Below, piece by piece: positions 1-7,272 of a stretch of DNA of 64,000 nucleotides (position 1 is the first letter of the stretch; each line of letters opens with the position of its first letter). The stretch is from Parablautia muri (lineage in GTDB: Bacteria > Bacillota > Clostridia > Lachnospirales > Lachnospiraceae). The stretch lies in assembly GCF_009917485.1 (NCBI RefSeq), contig NZ_QZDT01000005.1:114290-178289 (forward strand), written 5' to 3'. The notes beneath the pieces are model-generated. The model was not told the origin of the DNA. It did not search any database and saw only the letters and a program-made list of their open reading frames with translations. A program made the translations under genes and the position numbers.

Positions 1-464
1 ACATTTTCATTGCTGTTGCAAAGATAAAGGATTCCCAAATCGCTAAACCGGTTCCGCACATCTTCTACGATTTGATGGGTCTGTGTTTCATTCAGGATAA
101 ACTCATATCTCTCCTGACCAAAACGCTCTACCAGTTCCACAAACGCATTGGCCGTAAAGGTAAAATGCTGGGTAGAAACGCAGAATCGCTGCTTTGCCGG
201 TTCTCTGTTAACATATTTTGATTCCAGCAGTTCCATCTGCTGGACAACCTGCCTTGCATATCCTAAAAGCTCCATGCCCTCTTTCGTCAATGCTACGCCC
301 GCCCGGCATCGGCTGAAAATTGTTATTCCGGATTCCTTTTCCACTTCTTTGATGGCGCCGGAGAGACTGGGCTGGGAAATATAGAGCTCTTTTGACGCTT
401 CTGTAATAGAACCTCTTTCTGCAACGGCAATCATATATCTTAATTGTTGTAATGTCATCCTCAT
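1..464 (-). CDS. LysR-family transcriptional regulator, partial (5' part)
   Basis: The minus strand reads open from an ATG at 464 to the window edge, giving the first 154 residues of a LysR-type regulator. The N-terminal winged helix-turn-helix is clear: MTLQQLRYMIAVAERGSI, then TEASKELYISQPSLSGAIKE, the usual LysR recognition-helix layout. The start of the effector-binding domain follows after a linker helix. Two starts are possible, ATG 464 and ATG 458; AGGAA just upstream favours the first. The C-terminal half lies outside the window, so the ligand and target genes cannot be judged. No gene divergent from it is visible in the 132-nt gap to yoeB. Confidence 0.9.
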   Translation of the reverse strand, partial: MRMTLQQLRYMIAVAERGSITEASKELYISQPSLSGAIKEVEKESGITIFSRCRAGVALTKEGMELLGYARQVVQQMELLESKYVNREPAKQRFCVSTQHFTFTANAFVELVERFGQERYEFILNETQTHQIVEDVRNRFSDLGILYLCNSNEN

Positions 465-596
465 TTTCCTGTCAATTCCTTATTTCTGAAGGTATCATCA
501 TCGCGGTCTTGCTTTATGTCGTTTCCTTCTTTAACTTATTGGTTTCTATCAAAATGCCGTAAAAGATTTTTGCAAATGTCCTACATCCATTGGCCA

Positions 597-854
597 CTAT
601 GAATAGTGATATCTGCAAGTATATACGATTAAATTGGTCCCTTCCAATTGATAAACCAATCTATGCTCATCGGTTATCCTTCTACTCCATTTACCTGCTA
701 AATCATATTTTAAAGATTCCGGTTTGCCAATCCCCTCAAACGGGCTCCTTTTTATATCCTTAATTAATTCATTGATTCTTTTTACAATTTTTTTATCCAT
801 TTTTTTCCAGTATATATAATCCTCCCAGGCATTCTCAGTGAGGGATATATTCAT
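597..854 (-). CDS. yoeB: YoeB-family mRNA interferase toxin
   Basis: This 85-residue protein is the ribosome-dependent endoribonuclease of a type II toxin-antitoxin system. YoeB binds the ribosomal A site and cuts mRNA, and is neutralised by YefM. Length and sequence match the family closely. Residues equivalent to the E. coli catalytic set fall at the same numbers: Glu46 (in GIGKPE), Arg65 (in DEHRLVY), His83 and Tyr84 (in CRYHYS). The gene starts 3 nt after the yefM stop, so the two are cotranscribed and probably translationally coupled. No lesion is visible, so it should be active. It is a stand-alone chromosomal pair with no mobile element in view. Confidence 0.96.
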   Translation of the reverse strand: MNISLTENAWEDYIYWKKMDKKIVKRINELIKDIKRSPFEGIGKPESLKYDLAGKWSRRITDEHRLVYQLEGTNLIVYTCRYHYS

Positions 855-857
855 AAA

Positions 858-1109
858 CTAATCCTCCACATCAAAGTTTACAAGTTTTCCATCTTCTGCT
901 TGTTGGACAGATTCTTTCAACCACTCATAGTTTGACTTACTCTCTCTTACATGAAGGTTTTCAATCAAGTTATCGTACTGTGCCTGAGACATCAGTACGA
1001 CATTTTCATCGTTTTTCCTTGTAATGATTGCAATGTCGGAATCATGCACCACCCGATCGCAAACTTCCTTAAAATTATTCCTTACATTAGAAAAATTAGT
1101 TGCTATCAT
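858..1109 (-). CDS. yefM: YefM-family antitoxin
   Basis: An 83-residue Phd/YefM antitoxin. The N-terminal half (MIATNFSNVRNNFKEVCDRV, then the IAIITRKNDENVVLMSQAQY segment) is the DNA-binding dimerisation fold. The acidic C-terminus (about residues 50-83) is the flexible part that wraps around YoeB. It represses its own operon, and the YefM-YoeB complex does so more strongly. A strong Shine-Dalgarno site (GGGAGGG) precedes the ATG. The upstream DNA carries a good promoter and two TGTAC-core sites annotated separately. Confidence 0.95.
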   Translation of the reverse strand: MIATNFSNVRNNFKEVCDRVVHDSDIAIITRKNDENVVLMSQAQYDNLIENLHVRESKSNYEWLKESVQQAEDGKLVNFDVED

Positions 1110-1131
1110 ACAATCGCCCTCCCTTTAAATT

Positions 1132-1160
1132 AGTATATTCTACACCCATAGTATTATCAA
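1132..1160 (-). promoter_or_regulatory. sigma-A promoter of yefM-yoeB
   Basis: On the minus strand TTGATA (1160-1155) and TATACT (1137-1132) are separated by 17 bp, close to the vegetative consensus. The predicted start point is 15-20 nt upstream of the antitoxin ATG, leaving room for the GGGAGGG ribosome-binding site. Confidence 0.7.
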
Positions 1161-1165
1161 TATTT

Positions 1166-1183
1166 TGTACAATATTCTGTACG
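1166..1183. promoter_or_regulatory. candidate YefM operator, two TGTAC-core sites
   Basis: TGTACA at 1166-1171 and TGTACG at 1178-1183 have centres 12 bp apart, just upstream of the -35 box. E. coli YefM binds paired palindromes with a TGTACA core and the same 12-bp spacing. The AT-rich flanks of the first site are partly palindromic. The second core has one mismatch, which fits a strong site plus a weak site. Confidence 0.6.
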
Positions 1184-1279
1184 TTTCAAGCAACTATTCA
1201 ACCAGGCCTGTGCATTTACTGCACAGACCGTGAAAAATTCCAGTAAAGGCTGTCCGCATCCGCTAACTTTTTGAAAAAA

Positions 1280-2653
1280 TTATCCTTCCTCTTTCGTGGG
1301 TTTGGCGGATTTTTCATCCGCATTCTGCAAAAGACCGATTGTCTCATGTTCCTCAAAATACATACGCTTATCATATACGCCGCAGTGCATGTAAAACCCC
1401 GTTCCCCCAACTGTATTAAATCCTTCCTCAAATCGATAAACTGTTTCTCCTGCTCCGCCCTGTCTTGGGACCCGAATCAGCTCCCGCTCCATTTCCGGAA
1501 AGCCCTGGGATTCCGTACCTAAATATCTGCTCTCCAGCAAGTAAACGTAATCAGCATCATAATTTGCCAGCAAAATTTCCGCCCACGCGTCCGCATCCTT
1601 TTCAAAAAAGAGCCGTGCCTCCTTTGTGTTATAATCCACATACCAAATATCTCCTCCTTCGTTGGCTCCATAATAAATTCCTGTTTCCGTCACAATCACA
1701 GGATAGTCTGCCATATCGCATAAATACTCATAAGTTCCATCTTCCTTTTCCAGAAAAAGGCTTCTTAGCAGTTCATCCTTATACTGGCTGACCACCTGGT
1801 TTCCCTCAAGCATTTCTCTGCAGGCGGCAACATCCATTATCGCCTGATATCTCTTTCCGGTTTCCTCTACCATTTCCCAATACGCATCATCCGATCGGGC
1901 ATTCATCTTCTGCCATTCCAGCTCCATGTAATCATTGTACTCCCGGTAGAGAAAATCATCCGCCTTATCGTCCAACCAGCCGGTGATTGCTCCCTTTTCA
2001 TTCAGTTCAAATCCGATTCTTGCACCGTAATCCCTTGCCACATATAGATTACTTTCGTAAATAGAAACACGATACAAGAGGTCAAATTGCGTACTGATAT
2101 CCGCAAGCATATCTTCAACCGCAAGGGTATTTAAATCCATTCGGTAAACGGTGGCCGCCTCCTGTCCTTCTTTTGACACCGACCCGCAAAAATAAAGATA
2201 ATTCTGATAAAGTTCCATTCCCCTTCTTGCCCTGTAGGAATTTTCGTAAATCAGTTCTTCTTCTCCTTCCCCATCTTTCACCCGTCTGATGCCGTCTTCT
2301 CTGGCCAGGTACACATCTCCCTCGTAACAGCGAAGCATTTCATTATATTCATGATTGTAATTAAAATCCTGTTCTGCCTTTGGATTTTCCGCTCCATTGC
2401 CTTCCGGTTCCCCGCCTTCTGATGATTCATTCAAATCCCCCGCGTCCTGCATGCCTTCATCCGGAGAATCATTTGATGAGGTCAAATTCCCCTGGATATC
2501 CGAATCTGCCTCCGCCCCTTTCCCTTCTTCTGGTTTATCGCCACATGATATAAGAAGGCTGACCGCCATAATCAATATACTTATCATTAAAATTCCGGAG
2601 ATACCGTTTCTTTTTCCTTTTTTCTTTATCAGATTGTCAATCCTTTTTTCCAT
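1280..2653 (-). CDS. putative lipoprotein with DUF5050-like propeller region
   Basis: A 457-residue exported protein of unknown function. After a basic N-terminus there is a hydrophobic segment (about residues 18-36) ending in the lipobox LLISC, so Cys37 would be lipidated. A low-complexity acidic linker rich in Ser, Asp, Glu and Gly follows (about 38-95). The rest has repeated short strands of the type 'YLYFCG', 'NLYVARD', 'GIYYGAN', 'YVYLLESR', suggesting a beta-propeller like the DUF5050 domain common in Clostridia; that assignment is by eye. The start has a GGAGG site 10 nt upstream. The N-terminal stretch also resembles the post-peptidase membrane segment of BlaR1-like M56 proteins, but no peptidase domain is present. 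Confidence 0.7.
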   Translation of the reverse strand: MEKRIDNLIKKKGKRNGISGILMISILIMAVSLLISCGDKPEEGKGAEADSDIQGNLTSSNDSPDEGMQDAGDLNESSEGGEPEGNGAENPKAEQDFNYNHEYNEMLRCYEGDVYLAREDGIRRVKDGEGEEELIYENSYRARRGMELYQNYLYFCGSVSKEGQEAATVYRMDLNTLAVEDMLADISTQFDLLYRVSIYESNLYVARDYGARIGFELNEKGAITGWLDDKADDFLYREYNDYMELEWQKMNARSDDAYWEMVEETGKRYQAIMDVAACREMLEGNQVVSQYKDELLRSLFLEKEDGTYEYLCDMADYPVIVTETGIYYGANEGGDIWYVDYNTKEARLFFEKDADAWAEILLANYDADYVYLLESRYLGTESQGFPEMERELIRVPRQGGAGETVYRFEEGFNTVGGTGFYMHCGVYDKRMYFEEHETIGLLQNADEKSAKPTKEEG

Positions 2654-3060
2654 ATGCTTCTTAATCCTCCAAAATCTCTGGAAAATACATCATTTTGTGT
2701 ACCATTCTTTACATTGTTCCCGATGCTGCTTTGTATGCTTTTTTGTGCATTGCCTGTCATGTCTGTATATTCAACCAATGAGGAGATACTGTCACAATCC
2801 TCAGTTTCTTTTCATAGCATTCAACACATATTTCTATCCCAGCCCTCTACTCTTTCGTATATCTTCTGTTTTTGGTTGCTGCCGTACAGGAAATGAAATT
2901 CATTGCAACCAGTTCATTTAAAAGTTGTCTTGTTCTGGATCCTTTCAAACCTACCATTTGTGCGATTTCCTCCGAACTATAAGATATTCCCTGCTTCATA
3001 CAATCCAATATTTGTTTTTGCCGTTTTGACAGTCCTGGCACGCCTATTGTATGAGCTGTT

Positions 3061-3096
3061 GATTTTTCTGCCGATTTTTCTGCCGATTTTTCTGCC
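3061..3096 (-). repeat. three 12-bp in-frame tandem repeats (AEKS units)
   Basis: The 12-mer GATTTTTCTGCC (plus strand) occurs three times head to tail and a diverged partial unit follows. It encodes Ala-Glu-Lys-Ser repeats in the linker before the C-terminal winged helix. Copy-number change would keep the frame and only alter linker length. Confidence 0.85.
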
Positions 3097-4387
3097 GATT
3101 CTGCTAAACTATCTGCCAGATTTTGTGCCATACCGGAAAGCCTTTTGTTATCCTGCATTTGATTGCTTAAATTTTGGGCTGTCTCGCTGATTTTCTCAAT
3201 CTGTTCTTTTGAGAACGTATTCATATATGCCACTATCCTCTTTATCACTCCCTCAATCCCCTCTGACTTTTCTATTGAGATTGGAATTGCCTCTATTGAA
3301 CTATTAAATGTTTCTGCTATTTTCTCAACCTGTATTTCCGAATCATTCACATTTTCAATTATTTTCTCATACAATTCCTGCAATGCAGCCAGCCAGCCCG
3401 GCATCATATTCAATGTTAATGTAACCTGATTCAGTCTTGTATCTTCCTTTAGTTCCGGCTTTATCCATCCTTCATTTTCCCATGTAGATAAAATTGCCGG
3501 AAAACCGGAGCCTGCATTATCGCCAAAACCAATCATTCTAAGCATTGTCTGCATACGGGGATTTCTTGGTTTTGAGTTTCCTCCCCGGTAAATATCTTCA
3601 ATCGGAAGCTTCAATATTCCGGGATTGGTAAATTCAAATCCATCAGTACGTTTAATTACTTTCAAAGTTCCTGCATCCAACAGGTAATCTGCATGTATAA
3701 TCAAATTCACAAAAGCTTCTCTAATAGCCTTGTGAACGGGTGTTTCATCAATACGCTGCATTCCTTCTAACTTAAAAGGCTTCTTCAAATCAGCAATCAG
3801 CTTTGGTGTTACTCTGGTAAAAAAATTAAATAAATTATTTTCCCATGTTCCATCATAGGTAATACGGTCATTCCAGCGAACCTCCGGCGTAATCTCACTT
3901 TCATCCCGGTAATCCATAAATACATTATCAAATTCGTCCCGTATGGCAAGTCCATTGCCAAACATCATCAATCCGGCAAGTGTCACACCTTCTTTTCCTC
4001 CCCTTCTATCTTTTCTATACCCACCAAGTCTTTCAAGAAAGGATTTGTCATCAAGAGAGTTCCACACATGCCCATCATTTCTAATCTCAAAAATCTGACG
4101 ATATTTCCGCAGAGTTTCTTTATCAATGTCCTCCATTGTGTAATATTCCAAAATCATGCCGTCACTTCCATCTGGATTTTTATCGCGAATCATACCGTCA
4201 ACTTCAAGGTCTACCGCATGATAATCACCTTCGTTATTTCTTTTAAATGTACCTTTATATGGATTTTCACCAATATATACCGGACGCATTTTGTAATCAG
4301 CTCTCGGCACCTTGATTACCACTAAACTAACTTCCGACTCCTCCACAATAAACACATCTTCATCCTTCAAAATATTTATGTTCACCT

Positions 4388-4403
4388 TATTGCTGTATTG
4401 CTG
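4388..4403. repeat. 8-bp tandem duplication (TATTGCTG x2) causing the frameshift
   Basis: Two perfect copies, 4388-4395 and 4396-4403, sit inside the AlbA_2 coding region. The extra 8 bp accounts exactly for the frame change and the premature stop. Loss of one unit by slippage would restore the full reading frame. Confidence 0.9.
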
Positions 4404-4877
4404 TTAATTGTATTCCAAAAATCCTCCACCTGTTTCTTGGGATTATCGATTCCCTGTATGATAAATCGTTCTTCAAAATGCGTTTTCTGTTTGTCTTCCT
4501 TCACCCCAAGAATAATATAACCTCCTTTCGTATTGGCAAAAGCAGAATAGGACTCATAAACAGATTTTGGCACGTTACTCTCTGCTTCCTTACATTCTAT
4601 ATCTACTTTTTCTCCCTGATATATTATTTGTTTTAATTCCTGCATGTCCATAGTACCCTATCACCCTCTTTCCCACATACATATCAATTTTGTAATATCT
4701 GACATCCTTTATAGCGCTTTCTTAATTGTGGATAACTTGTTTTTATTCTATCATAATACAGCCCGATCGCACATATGAAAATCCATCACATATTTATTTC
4801 TTATCTTAAAAAATCCTGCTTTTCTTTCAACTTCTCCCAAATCCGATTTTTACCGTCATTTTATTTTCGTATACCTG

Positions 4878-4906
4878 TTTACATCTATTCTTTTACACGA
4901 TATACT
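4878..4906 (+). promoter_or_regulatory. sigma-A promoter for the AGCS symporter gene
   Basis: TTTACA (4878-4883) and TATACT (4901-4906) are separated by 17 bp. This is the only strong signal I see in the 315-nt gap 4652-4966. The leader to the start at 5030 is about 118 nt and contains an inverted repeat, TATGTCG at 4944-4950 with CGACATA at 4972-4978. That could form a hairpin with a long loop. I do not recognise a known riboswitch in it. Confidence 0.6.
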
Positions 4907-5029
4907 GAGTTAAAACCTATTTACGCCTCTTGAAACGTACTGATATGTCGAAATCTTTTCTACCGGATGTGCGACATAGTCCTACTGTCTATAGAAGGGG
5001 CTGCCACACAAAAAGCAAGGATTATTGAT

Positions 5030-6448
5030 ATGGACTTTTTAACCAAAGCAACAGACTTAATCGTCACTATTTTTTATGCCGTATACCATGTCTTATGGGG
5101 CGATCTTATTACGGTTCCTTTGCCAGGCGGAAGCTCTCTCGGCTTATCTTTACTTGTTCTGATTTTGATTCCATCGGGAATATATTTTACCCTGCGCACC
5201 CGGTTTCTTCCTTTCAGACTGTTCCCCGAAATGATAAAAATTATGGCGGAAAAGCGGAATGTCAGTCAAAAAGATGCCATTTCAGGCTTACAGGCGCTGA
5301 TTGTATCCACCGCCACCCGGGTTGGTATGGGCAATCTGGTAGGGGTGGTAGCTGCCATTTCCGCCGGCGGAGCAGGCGCTGTTTTCTGGATGTGGGTGAT
5401 TGCCCTGTTAGGCTCCTCCACTGCTTTTATCGAAGGAACACTGGCCCAGCTTTATAAAGAAAAGGACCCGCTCTACGGCGGATACAGAGGCGGCCCGGCT
5501 TATTATATCCATTGCCTTTTTCTTAAGAAAAGCAACGCCCGTAAACGTTCTTTCATTGCCGTGCTGTTTGCAATCTCCGGTCTGATTTGCTGGTGCGGAA
5601 TCAGCCAGGTTATCGGCAATTCGGTTTCCTCCGCTTTTGAAAACGCGTTCCGCATCCCGCCGCTTTATACCACAATCATCCTCGTGATTATTTCTGCGAT
5701 TATTGTGCTGCGTAAAAACGCAACCGTAAAGGTACTTGACATTCTGGTGCCAATCATGGCCGCATGTTATTTTTTGATTACATTGTTTATCATCTTCAAA
5801 AATATAGGACTGCTGCCATCCGTATTCCAGCGTATTTTTGCCGAGGCCTTTGGTCTGCGTCAGGCTGTGGCCGGCGGATTTGGGGCGGTGATTATGAACG
5901 GTGCAAAAAGAGGCTTGTTTTCCAATGAAGCCGGTTCCGGCTCCGCGCCCTGCGCCGCTGCCGCTGCCGATATCAGCCATCCTGCCAAAGAAGGCCTTCT
6001 GCAGGCCCTGGGCGTATTTATTGACACCATTGTTATCTGCAGCTGTTCTGCTATGATTATGCTCCTTGCCCCTGCCCACCTTACGGACGGCCTTCAAGGT
6101 ATGGATCTTCTGCAGACCGCTATGCAGCATCACATGGGCGGGTTCGGCGTAATCTTTATTGCCGCCATACTTTGGCTTTTTAGCTTTTCAACTTTTATCG
6201 GCATTCTGTTCTACGCCCGTCCGAACATTGCCTACCTATTTGGGGACAACTGGCTCTCCCAGACCCTTTATAAGATTTTGGCCCTTGTCATGCTCTTTAT
6301 CGGCGGGCTGGCTGCTTACACATTTGTCTGGGATTTGGGGGATATGGGCGTTGGACTGATGACAGTTTTTAACATGATTGCCTTGATTCCTCTGGCGCCC
6401 CAGGCGATTCAGTCCCTGCGGGAGTATGAAAGCAAAATATTAAGGTAG
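5030..6448 (+). CDS. AGCS-family sodium/alanine (glycine) symporter
   Basis: A 472-residue polytopic membrane protein of the alanine-or-glycine:cation symporter family (AgcS/AlsT type), importing small neutral amino acids with Na+. The family signature is clear: ISGLQALIVSTATRVGMGN (binding-site helix), the GGYRGGPAYYI segment, and NGAKRGLFSNEAGSGSAPCA. About ten further hydrophobic helices follow in the normal order, and the length is typical. ATG 5030 (MDFLTKATDLIV) is preferred because homologues begin with this amphipathic segment; an upstream in-frame ATG at 4967 would add 21 atypical residues. The ribosome-binding site (AGCAAGG, 9 nt upstream) is modest. The gene is monocistronic, with its own promoter. 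Confidence 0.93.
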   Translation: MDFLTKATDLIVTIFYAVYHVLWGDLITVPLPGGSSLGLSLLVLILIPSGIYFTLRTRFLPFRLFPEMIKIMAEKRNVSQKDAISGLQALIVSTATRVGMGNLVGVVAAISAGGAGAVFWMWVIALLGSSTAFIEGTLAQLYKEKDPLYGGYRGGPAYYIHCLFLKKSNARKRSFIAVLFAISGLICWCGISQVIGNSVSSAFENAFRIPPLYTTIILVIISAIIVLRKNATVKVLDILVPIMAACYFLITLFIIFKNIGLLPSVFQRIFAEAFGLRQAVAGGFGAVIMNGAKRGLFSNEAGSGSAPCAAAAADISHPAKEGLLQALGVFIDTIVICSCSAMIMLLAPAHLTDGLQGMDLLQTAMQHHMGGFGVIFIAAILWLFSFSTFIGILFYARPNIAYLFGDNWLSQTLYKILALVMLFIGGLAAYTFVWDLGDMGVGLMTVFNMIALIPLAPQAIQSLREYESKILR

Positions 6449-6539
6449 AATTTGTGATTGCCCATAGTGTACTTCGTTTCGTACACATAGTATGTTTTGC
6501 ATACCGTTTGCGGCTTTCTTGCAAGAATGGAGGTTCCAT

Positions 6540-7106
6540 ATGAGAGAAGATATTATAATTCGTCCTGAAACAGCGAAAGATTATCATGCTATTGTTTCTT
6601 TGATTCTGCGTTCCTTCCATGAGGGGACAGATTATTCTGACGGTACAGACGTAGTTGCCTTAGTTGAAGAAATACGGCAGTCTAAGTACTATATCCCGGC
6701 TTTATCCTTTGTTGCCGAATTAAAGGGCGAAGTTGTCGGGCATTTCCTGTTTTCACACTTTCCATTGTCCCAGACACCTAAGGGCGAGCATATCCACAAC
6801 GGCGGTATTTTGATGCTGGCGCCTGTTTCGGTTCATGCAGACCATTTTCACCAACATATCGGTTCAACCATGTTAAACCTGGGCATTCAAAAAGCGAAAG
6901 AATATGGGGCCAAGGGCATCACCGTAGAGGGAGACTACCATTTTTATAACCGTGTGGGATTTCATACTTCATCGGAATTTGGGATCTATCCTACAAGCGG
7001 AATCCCAATGGCCGAGCCAAGATGTATGATGTGCATGGAAACATCGGAAGGGTCTTTGAAAGATGTAAGCGGTTATGTGGTGTATGATATGTATTATAAT
7101 GCATAG
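6540..7106 (+). CDS. GNAT-family N-acetyltransferase (YhbS-like)
   Basis: A 188-residue acetyl-CoA-dependent N-acetyltransferase of the YhbS-like group. The acetyl-CoA binding region is around LMLAPVSVHADHFHQHIGSTM (about residues 85-115), where the usual R/QxxGxG/A pattern appears as HQHIGS. The late motif GDYHFYNRVGFH is also typical. The start at 6540 has GGAGG five nt upstream; an ATG at 6492 would read through that site and is rejected. The substrate is unknown. It lies 91 nt after the symporter gene and is convergent with the pot operon. An inverted repeat GTGTAC/GTACAC (6467-6486) sits upstream. Confidence 0.88.
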   Translation: MREDIIIRPETAKDYHAIVSLILRSFHEGTDYSDGTDVVALVEEIRQSKYYIPALSFVAELKGEVVGHFLFSHFPLSQTPKGEHIHNGGILMLAPVSVHADHFHQHIGSTMLNLGIQKAKEYGAKGITVEGDYHFYNRVGFHTSSEFGIYPTSGIPMAEPRCMMCMETSEGSLKDVSGYVVYDMYYNA

Positions 7107-7272
7107 AAAAGTAAAAATTGCGCTGCCCATACACTGCCCCATATTCTCACAGGGTTCTCTTACACAATTATTTCTGATTATACACCTATTATATCGGCAT
7201 AAAATCTTCCTGTTGAACAGGAAAGTTACGAAACTCTCTTTCTTGGGAACCACATAACGGTTAGTGAACCTT

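Larger units (their letters stand above)
2847..4651 (-). pseudogene. AlbA_2 (Schlafen-type) / HATPase_c_4 ATP-binding protein, frameshifted
   Basis: Two overlapping frames make one protein. The first 89 residues (from ATG 4651) are the start of an AlbA_2 domain (KVDIECKEA, FANTKGGYIILGV). They end at a premature stop just before 4382. The second frame (usable GTG at 4385) continues with the rest of AlbA_2, a helical region, an HATPase_c_4 domain (IREAFVNLIIHADY, GFGDNAGSGFPAI), a linker with three AEKS repeats, and a C-terminal winged helix (LSKRQKQILDCMKQG). An exact 8-bp tandem duplication lies at the junction. Removing one copy gives a single 598-residue frame reading TINSNKVNINILKDEDV, as expected for the family. 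Related proteins are often called RecG-like regulators; the function is not established. The gene is either recently broken or switchable. Initiation at GTG 4385 would make a protein lacking half of the AlbA_2 domain. Confidence 0.85.

Noticed and set aside
2654..2846. Small minus-strand frame before the lipoprotein gene (reading MTGNAQKSIQSSIGNN)
   Set aside because: No ribosome-binding site, no family match, and it runs into the lipoprotein gene in another frame.
3061..3096. Short tandem repeat as a CRISPR-like array
   Set aside because: The units are 12-bp coding repeats in one protein linker without spacers; no CRISPR array or cas gene was seen anywhere in the window.
4913..5029. Riboswitch in the leader of the AGCS symporter
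   Set aside because: Only one weak long-loop stem is visible and no known aptamer core was recognised.
6467..6486. Inverted repeat GTGTAC-N8-GTACAC upstream of the GNAT gene as an operator
   Set aside because: Short, with no regulator gene nearby and no clear promoter next to it; kept only as a note.
7107..7272. Terminator between the convergent GNAT and potCD genes
   Set aside because: Only short weak inverted repeats (TTCCTG/CAGGAA, GGTT/AACC) without proper T-tails were found.
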